Of a stretch of DNA of 64,000 bases, positions 58,936-64,000 are shown piece after piece. Position numbers and translations under genes: made by a program. Source of the stretch: Hyphococcus luteus (GTDB taxonomy: Bacteria; Pseudomonadota; Alphaproteobacteria; Caulobacterales; Parvularculaceae); contig NZ_PJCH01000010.1 in the NCBI RefSeq assembly GCF_002943565.1, forward strand, positions 186,001-250,000, read 5' to 3'. The stretch's first letter is position 1. Every line of letters begins with the position of its first letter. The notes under the pieces are model-generated. The model was not told the DNA's origin and made no database searches. It saw only the letters and a list, made by a program, of their open reading frames with translations.

Positions 58936-61692
58936 TCAAAACCGTTTTTCGAATTCGATGGCGATGAACCGGTTCAGCGGTGACGCGTTTGTGGGATCGT
59001 ATCCAAAGATCCGGAAGTCCGGCGCGCCGGCGGCGTCGGGCGGAGGCGTGTCGAACAGATTGATCGCGGAGAGGCGCAATAGCGCGCCCCTAAGGACGGG
59101 AATGCTGCTGTTTCGGCCCGCGTCATAGGCGATCGAAAAGTCCACCGTGGTCCAGGAGTCGATGGCTTGGGCGCCGGGCGTCGCGTCGACGCGGTAACCG
59201 TTCGACCGGTTGACGAAAAGATTCGTTTCAAAGCCACGATGGGCGTAGCCGGCCCGCATGCGAAGGCGCAAGGCGACCGGGTTGAAAAGCGTATCGACGC
59301 GTTCGACCACGGGTGACGACGACGCGCCCTGTTGCTGGAAATCCCTCAGATAGGAGCCGCTGACGCCGAGGCTCCATGCGCCGATAGTGGAATCGAACCG
59401 GTAGGCCGCCTCGAAGTCGACGCCCCGCGCCAGCGTCAGCGCGAGGTTTCTGGTCACCTGGACGGAACTGATGATCTCCGCGTCGAGCGGGTCCGCATCG
59501 CCCCGGAGGCGGATTGCGTCCACGCTCTCCAGGAGCATGCCGATCGCGCTTTGGGACGGGGAAAACACGACCGTTCCCGCAGGAAAAGCGTCGGGCGCGA
59601 GATAGGCGATGTTCGGCGCGTCGAAGACGCTGCGATTGCCCGGAACCGGCGTGTTGCCAAGACGGTCCTCAAATCTGACATCGAAATAGGTTCCGTTCAC
59701 GCTGAAGGAATGCGGTCCCGTCTGGCGGTCGAAGTCGAGTCCCGCGGTGAAGCTGCGCGAGCGCTCCGGGGCGAGATCATTCTGTGTGCCCGAGACGTAA
59801 ATCGCTGTGACGTCCGCTATTGAAGGATCGGCCGGCGTCAGGCCGAAAATGCCGTTGATATCCGAGGTTCGCGCGGCGAAGGCGGTGAAATCGACGGCGC
59901 CGACCCGGCCCAGGGGAGGCGGCTTGTAAGACCGGCCGTAAGAGCCGCGCAGTCGCAGCGACGGCGTCGGGGCCCAGAGGACGCCCAGCTTCGGCGTCGC
60001 GGTGGAGCCGAAATCGCTGTAATCTTCGAACCGCCCCGAGGCGTTGATTTCCAAACGGCGCATGCCGGGCACGGCGTTCTCCTCGCCGACGAGCGGAATG
60101 AAGATCTCGCCGAACAGCGCATGGACCGTCCGGTCCGCTTCGACGCCGGCGATGTCGGCGTCGAGATGGACGTTGGAAAAGGATTCTTCGCGGTAATGCC
60201 CGCCGACGGCCAGTTTCATATCGCCGCCCCAGATCGTCGCCAGCGCGCCCGACGCTTTTGCATCAATGGTCGAAAGCCCCGACTCGATTTTCTTCTGGCG
60301 CGGGAAATCACCTTCAACGTCGATCTTGCTGTCCGTGCTGGCGTAAGCCCCCGAAATATCCGCCGACCAGTCTCCGCCGAGCAGGACATGAGCGCCGGCC
60401 GACAGGGAGAGCGTCGAGGCCACCGGCGCGGCGCGGACGAAATAGCCCGTATCGGTGTAATTGGTGACGCTTGCGCGGCGGGCGAAGAACGCTTCGCCGT
60501 CGATTTCGACGCGCGGCGACAGCGACTGCGACCCCGCGGCGATAACCGAGTGACGCCGCTGCGACGGAAACAGATCGTTGGGCAGCGGCGCTGCGGCGGA
60601 AAAGGCCCGGTCGCCCGCGCTCAGATTGTCCCGGTCATAGAACTCATAGGCGATCATGGCGTCGCCGCCGCTCCAGTTTTGGCCGGCGGCGAGGCTCGCG
60701 CGATATTCGTCGAGATCGCCTTCGGTCACAGTTCCGTAGCGAAAGGAGGATTCGATCCCGTCGAGATCGTCGCGCAAAATGAAATTGACGACGCCGGCGA
60801 CTGCGTCGCCGCCATAGATCGCGGACGCGCCGTCGCTCAGCACCTCGATGCGGCCGATCGCCGAGCCCGGTATGAGCGAAATGTCGACGAAATCCCCGAG
60901 GCCGGAAGACGGAGCCATGCGATGGCCGTTCAGGAGAACGAGCGTGCTGCCCGACCCGAGGCCCCGCAAATTAACGCTCGATCCATATGCGCCTTCGCGC
61001 CCGCTATTGGCGCCGGCGCTGAAATCATTGGGCAGGCTGCCGCCGATATCGGCATTGGATCCCCCGCCGAAATTCTGCGGCAGCGTCTGGATGAAATCCT
61101 GCGCCGTCGCCGCGCCGGTCATCTCGATGTCCTCGCGGGTGAAGGTCCGCGACGGCGACGAATCCGGCGCGACGCCGCGAATATTGGTGCCGGTGACCAC
61201 GACTTCGTCGCGGTTGCGCCTCGCCGGACGGCCATTGCGCGCCGGCGAAGCGTTCCGGTCGCCGGCATCGTCATCGGTCGTTTCTATCGGTTGCTCGCCG
61301 CCGGCGAAGCCTCTCGCCCCGGCGGAGACGGGGAGCAGCGCGGCCGATGCATTCGCTGTGACGACAAAGCCGCGCGTTGCGCCGGGGCGCGCTTTCAGGG
61401 AGGCGTCGCCGAGAAGGCGCGACAGCGCCTCGGGCGCTGCGAATTCGCCCCTGACGGTTTTCGAGCGGCGCCCGGCGGTGAGCTTCGGATCGGCGAGAAT
61501 GGTCTCTCCCGATTGCGCCGAGAACACGATCAACGCGTCGGCGAGCGGCTGGGCCGGGATGTCGTAACGGCGTTTTACCTGTTCGCCGTTCTGGGGCGCG
61601 TCATTGTCCGGCGCTTCGGCGTGCGCGGCGACCGGCAGCACGCCTAGCGCAAACGCCGATACGCAGACGGCGAGTCTGTTCTTGAAAGTCAT
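58936..61692 (-). CDS. STN-containing TonB-dependent receptor, module 4
   Basis: About 918 residues from the ATG at 61692, which has GAGGGG seven bases upstream; the open frame extends to 61764 (basic, less likely). Signal: RLAVCVSAFALGVLPVAAHA. STN: YDIPAQPLADALIVFSAQSGETI. Plug: VVVTGTNIRGVAPDSSPSRTF, LPQNFGGGSNAD, VNLRGLGSGSTLVLLNGHR, GRIEVLSDGASAIYGGDAVAG. The barrel ends RFIAIEFEKRF. It is a probable lasso-peptide importer for A2. Its STN domain could talk to the FecR at the right edge. Confidence 0.92.
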   Translation of the reverse strand: MTFKNRLAVCVSAFALGVLPVAAHAEAPDNDAPQNGEQVKRRYDIPAQPLADALIVFSAQSGETILADPKLTAGRRSKTVRGEFAAPEALSRLLGDASLKARPGATRGFVVTANASAALLPVSAGARGFAGGEQPIETTDDDAGDRNASPARNGRPARRNRDEVVVTGTNIRGVAPDSSPSRTFTREDIEMTGAATAQDFIQTLPQNFGGGSNADIGGSLPNDFSAGANSGREGAYGSSVNLRGLGSGSTLVLLNGHRMAPSSGLGDFVDISLIPGSAIGRIEVLSDGASAIYGGDAVAGVVNFILRDDLDGIESSFRYGTVTEGDLDEYRASLAAGQNWSGGDAMIAYEFYDRDNLSAGDRAFSAAAPLPNDLFPSQRRHSVIAAGSQSLSPRVEIDGEAFFARRASVTNYTDTGYFVRAAPVASTLSLSAGAHVLLGGDWSADISGAYASTDSKIDVEGDFPRQKKIESGLSTIDAKASGALATIWGGDMKLAVGGHYREESFSNVHLDADIAGVEADRTVHALFGEIFIPLVGEENAVPGMRRLEINASGRFEDYSDFGSTATPKLGVLWAPTPSLRLRGSYGRSYKPPPLGRVGAVDFTAFAARTSDINGIFGLTPADPSIADVTAIYVSGTQNDLAPERSRSFTAGLDFDRQTGPHSFSVNGTYFDVRFEDRLGNTPVPGNRSVFDAPNIAYLAPDAFPAGTVVFSPSQSAIGMLLESVDAIRLRGDADPLDAEIISSVQVTRNLALTLARGVDFEAAYRFDSTIGAWSLGVSGSYLRDFQQQGASSSPVVERVDTLFNPVALRLRMRAGYAHRGFETNLFVNRSNGYRVDATPGAQAIDSWTTVDFSIAYDAGRNSSIPVLRGALLRLSAINLFDTPPPDAAGAPDFRIFGYDPTNASPLNRFIAIEFEKRF

Positions 61693-62083
61693 GGATATCC
61701 CCTCGTTCTTTGCGCGTTTGTTTTTTTTGCACGCGCTCTTGAATGACTTGCAGCCGGTCTTCACGCCGGCTTCGTGTCATGCGCGTCTGGAGAGAGACAG
61801 GCGCGCCGGGCGAACGGGACAATAATTATTGGGGCGTCATTTGCGAGAGCGGTGCGGGTTGCGCTGCTGCGACTCGTCAGAAACGTCGAGCCTTTTGCCC
61901 GGCGGTTCCGCGCCGGGCTCGATGGTGGGCGCTCTTCGGGCAGGGCGGAAGGGCAAATGCCGTATCTGCCGGGCAATTTATGGGCGGCAAACCTGCTTTT
62001 GCATAGAACAAGAATTCATATTAAGAATAGAAACAAATACTTTGAAGCCTTCATAATAGCTGTTCCATTCCTGAGGGGGGCAA
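61693..62083. other. divergent promoter region, no gene seen
   Basis: About 390 bases between the receptor and the GAF-domain gene. I saw no supported reading frame. It must carry both promoters. Confidence 0.45.
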
Positions 62084-63103
62084 ATGGAAGATCCGCTGAC
62101 AAGGCTGTTTTCATTGTCGGAAGACATTGGAGGCCGGTTCAAAAACCGCAGCAAACGCATTTCGCGGGGAACTTTGTTCGTAAAACTCGCTCTCCTGGCT
62201 TTGGGCGGGCTTGCTGCGGGCGCTTCCCAGTTTTTTCTCATCCCGGAGGGCGAGGTGTTCGGAGTCTGGAACTCCGTAGGCGTGATCGGCGCTGCGCTTG
62301 TTTTTTTAGGAGCGCTCTATTTAGCCGCAACCGACGAGGATGCGTCCGACGATCTGGAAAGCGCGCGCTCGGCGATTTCCACTGCATACGAACTTTATGC
62401 GCAACTGGACGATCTGGAAATCTATTTCGATGAAATGGAGCGGGCGAAAGAACTCTATTTCGCTATGAAAACCATGGCCCAGACCCTTGAGTCGTGGTTG
62501 ACGCAAGAGCGCCGGGGCACAGAGGACGAATTGGTCCAGGCGCTGGTCGAGTCGGCCGCCCGCTCATTGCGGATCGCTCTCGGCTTTCAGGTCGCCGATC
62601 ATTGGACAATATGTATTTACAAGGCGACGCCGACAGATGCGGACGCCCGGACTATGTTGACCTGCGTCGGGCATGACCGGTCCGTCATGTGCGAATTGAA
62701 GGACGCCCGTCCGTGGCCGGACGGCGTCGGGATACCGGGCGTCGCCTTTGCCAGCGGACGAGAGGTGGTCATTCCTAATTTGTTCGCGCCGGGCGTCTCG
62801 GATATTTTTCATGTCAACGAGAATGTGGAGGCGCGCGAGACGGACAAATCCCGTTATTCTTCGGCGGCGGCCGTCCCCATCCTGGTCGAGCCTCATAAAA
62901 CGCCCTGGGGGGTGGTGGTGGCGACCAGCAGTTGCACCGACCACTTCCACAACAACGAGAAGCCCGGCCTTCACACGATCGACGCCGTACGGGCGCTGGC
63001 CGCGATGATCGCTCTGGCTTTCAGTGCGAATTCAGCTATAAGTTGCAAAACCGGGCCCGAAAATGGCGGATCCGAGCCTAAAAAAACCCCGGAAAAGCCT
63101 TAA
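62084..63103 (+). CDS. membrane-anchored GAF-domain protein
   Basis: A 339-residue protein with GAGGGGGG before the ATG. Two membrane helices (FVKLALLALGGLAAGASQFFL and VIGAALVFLGALYLAAT) are followed by a long helical linker (SAISTAYELYAQLDDLEIYFDEMERAKELY) and a GAF-like sensor domain (QVADHWTICIYKATP, VGIPGVAFASGREVVIPNLF, SAAAVPILVEPHKTPWGVVVATS). There is no kinase, cyclase or DNA-binding output. It sits between the receptor and FecR genes. Ligand unknown; it may be a sensor for an unlinked output. Confidence 0.78.
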   Translation: MEDPLTRLFSLSEDIGGRFKNRSKRISRGTLFVKLALLALGGLAAGASQFFLIPEGEVFGVWNSVGVIGAALVFLGALYLAATDEDASDDLESARSAISTAYELYAQLDDLEIYFDEMERAKELYFAMKTMAQTLESWLTQERRGTEDELVQALVESAARSLRIALGFQVADHWTICIYKATPTDADARTMLTCVGHDRSVMCELKDARPWPDGVGIPGVAFASGREVVIPNLFAPGVSDIFHVNENVEARETDKSRYSSAAAVPILVEPHKTPWGVVVATSSCTDHFHNNEKPGLHTIDAVRALAAMIALAFSANSAISCKTGPENGGSEPKKTPEKP

Positions 63104-63169
63104 GTTAAGCGTACTTACAGAGTTTAACGTCTCATTGAGAAATGAGCCTTAACACCGCAGAGGCACTGT

Positions 63170-63388
63170 ATGGTCATTGACGAGGCTGGAAAAATGCCTT
63201 TGGAGGCCGAAATCGAACGCCGGCGCAACGAGCTAATCAACAAGATCGTCGCCCGCAGCGCGTCAAAAGAAGAATACGCCGAATATGATGAGCTGACGCG
63301 TAAAATATCTGCGCTGATGCAATCTCCATTGGCGAAGCAATACAAAACGCTGAAACGAAGAATGTCGAGCTTGCGTCTCGCCGGGTGA
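63170..63388 (+). CDS. small helical protein (72 aa)
   Basis: AGAGG lies seven bases before the ATG. The sequence is charged and helical, LEAEIERRRNELINKIVARSAS, then KEEYAEYDELTRKISALM and LAKQYKTLKRRMSSLRL. No motif is recognised. It is 66 bases downstream of the GAF protein, in the same direction, and ends at a good terminator, so the two likely form an operon. Confidence 0.62.
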   Translation: MVIDEAGKMPLEAEIERRRNELINKIVARSASKEEYAEYDELTRKISALMQSPLAKQYKTLKRRMSSLRLAG

Positions 63389-63414
63389 CCGGCTTGAAAG
63401 CGTGACCTCGATCC

Positions 63415-63439
63415 AGGGCGGCGAATGCCGCCCTTTTTT
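63415..63439 (+). terminator. rho-independent terminator
   Basis: AGGGCGGC (63415-63422), loop GAAT, GCCGCCCT (63427-63434), with six T overall. It closes the GAF/small-protein transcript. Confidence 0.8.
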
Positions 63440-63572
63440 GTGTCCGCCAGAGGAGGCGAAGGGAAGCAGCGCTTCGGGCGGGCTGCGACGCGCCGGCGCG
63501 CTGTTACGGGGTCGCCGAAGGCGAGGCGCAGGCGCCGGAGATCGGCCCTGTCCGGCCTTGAATCCAAGCGCT

Positions 63573-64000
63573 TCAAGCGCCTTCGCGTTCCCTGATAACG
63601 ATCCGGTTCGGATCGGCGCGATCGACTGTGACGCCAAGCAGGTCCTCGAGCCCGTCCAGCATCTCGCCGATATTGTCGGTCTGAAAGGCCGCCATGATCC
63701 GCGCCTCGCCAAGCGCGCGCGAGGCGATGACGATCTCGGTTTGCGAATAGCGGTTGAGATCGGCGACGACGGCTTCAAGGCTTGCGTCGCGATAGACGAG
63801 AAGCCCGTCGCGCCAGACGCCGGGCCGGCCGGCGCCGGTCGGCGCGGGCGCGCTGACGCCATCGGCGTCGGCGACCGCGACCTCGCCGGCGGCGAGCTTC
63901 TGTTCGGATGCGCCATCGATCTTATCGTTCGAGGATGGGCCCTGAAGGGAGGGAAGGGCCGGGAGGGGGAAACGCCGCGGCGCGCGGGCGACCGCCACAT
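63573..64000 (-). CDS. FecR-type signal transducer, C-terminal part (runs off the right edge)
   Basis: The visible 140 residues are the end of a FecR-like protein: GVWRDGLLVYRDASLEAVVADLNRYSQTEIVIAS, then AAFQTDNIGEMLDGLEDLLGVTVDRADPNRIVI. This is the same STN-like C-terminal domain as in the other three FecR proteins. The N-terminal domains are outside the window, and so would be a sigma gene in the usual sigma-FecR order. It is the fourth FecR of the region and lies upstream of module 4's receptor on the same strand. Confidence 0.8.
   Translation of the reverse strand, partial: VAVARAPRRFPLPALPSLQGPSSNDKIDGASEQKLAAGEVAVADADGVSAPAPTGAGRPGVWRDGLLVYRDASLEAVVADLNRYSQTEIVIASRALGEARIMAAFQTDNIGEMLDGLEDLLGVTVDRADPNRIVIREREGA

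Noticed and set aside
60121-61647. 508-codon plus-strand frame opposite receptor 4
   Set aside because: Antisense of the receptor gene; composition is Arg/Ala-rich shadow sequence with no domain, while the receptor frame has signal peptide, STN, plug and barrel.
1-64000. CRISPR arrays, tRNA or rRNA genes, intact insertion sequences
   Set aside because: I looked for regularly spaced repeats, cloverleaf patterns with CCA-type ends and transposase motifs, and saw none that hold up. A tRNA search program was not available.

Overview
The window looks like chromosomal DNA of a GC-rich alphaproteobacterium, possibly of the Parvularculaceae/Hyphomonadales/Caulobacterales breadth; I cannot name a genus. 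The reasons are a GTTC-N7-GTTC LexA box in front of an imuA-imuB-dnaE2 cassette, a MucR regulator, a CC0125/CC1285-type lipoprotein, GGAAC-N16/17-(C)GTT type ECF promoters, and lasso-peptide genes of the astexin/caulonodin style with TonB receptors and S9 isopeptidases. I saw no tRNA, rRNA, CRISPR array or intact insertion sequence. Layout: 1-9.6 kb is backbone: a partial PH-domain membrane protein, an ECF sigma factor, a strong candidate structured small RNA with its own terminator (1341-1460), a lipoprotein, a 1457-residue CheB-CheR-PAS-histidine kinase-REC-REC-LuxR fusion, a 56-residue membrane protein and a double-LysM lipoprotein. 9.8-15.9 kb is a mobilisable element remnant: an excisionase-like HTH, a ribbon-helix-helix protein, a VirD4/TraD-type coupling protein, a short MobF-like relaxase, and two overlapping tyrosine recombinases, the second one cut off after its first catalytic arginine. 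16-24.3 kb holds a Fic protein with palindromic operators, an SRAP (HMCES/YedK) protein, and the SOS mutagenesis cassette imuA-imuB-dnaE2 behind a perfect LexA box. 24.3-64 kb is the most interesting part: a lasso-peptide island. It has two biosynthetic operons. Operon 1 (minus strand) runs GntR, B1 (RRE fused to the leader protease), C1 (Asn-synthetase-like cyclase), precursor A1. Operon 2 (plus strand) runs GntR, ABC exporter, B2, C2, precursor A2. Both precursors are too short for ordinary gene callers (27 and 28 residues). Their predicted cores are GIGVPVLIDWVGRFI (Gly1-Asp9 ring) and GFDEGLSDHQGGREQQ (Gly1-Asp8 ring), each after a 12-residue leader of the form MI(Y/D)LGK(A/V)(T/S)xxTK. 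The two operons diverge from a centre at about 49.5 kb and each converges on an STN-type TonB receptor gene, so the locus is roughly mirror-symmetric. Beside them lie two further sigma-FecR-TonB receptor-S9 peptidase modules (24.8-31.5 kb and 31.7-38.9 kb) with no recognisable synthesis genes. A near-identical 32-bp direct repeat (24325-24356 and 39235-39266) brackets these modules. How the genes could work together (inference from the astexin/AtxE2 model): B trims the leader, C closes the macrolactam, the ABC protein exports the lasso peptide, a TonB receptor brings a lasso peptide back into the periplasm and signals through its STN domain to FecR and an ECF sigma factor, and an S9 isopeptidase opens the ring. 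The extra modules may recognise lasso peptides made by other strains.
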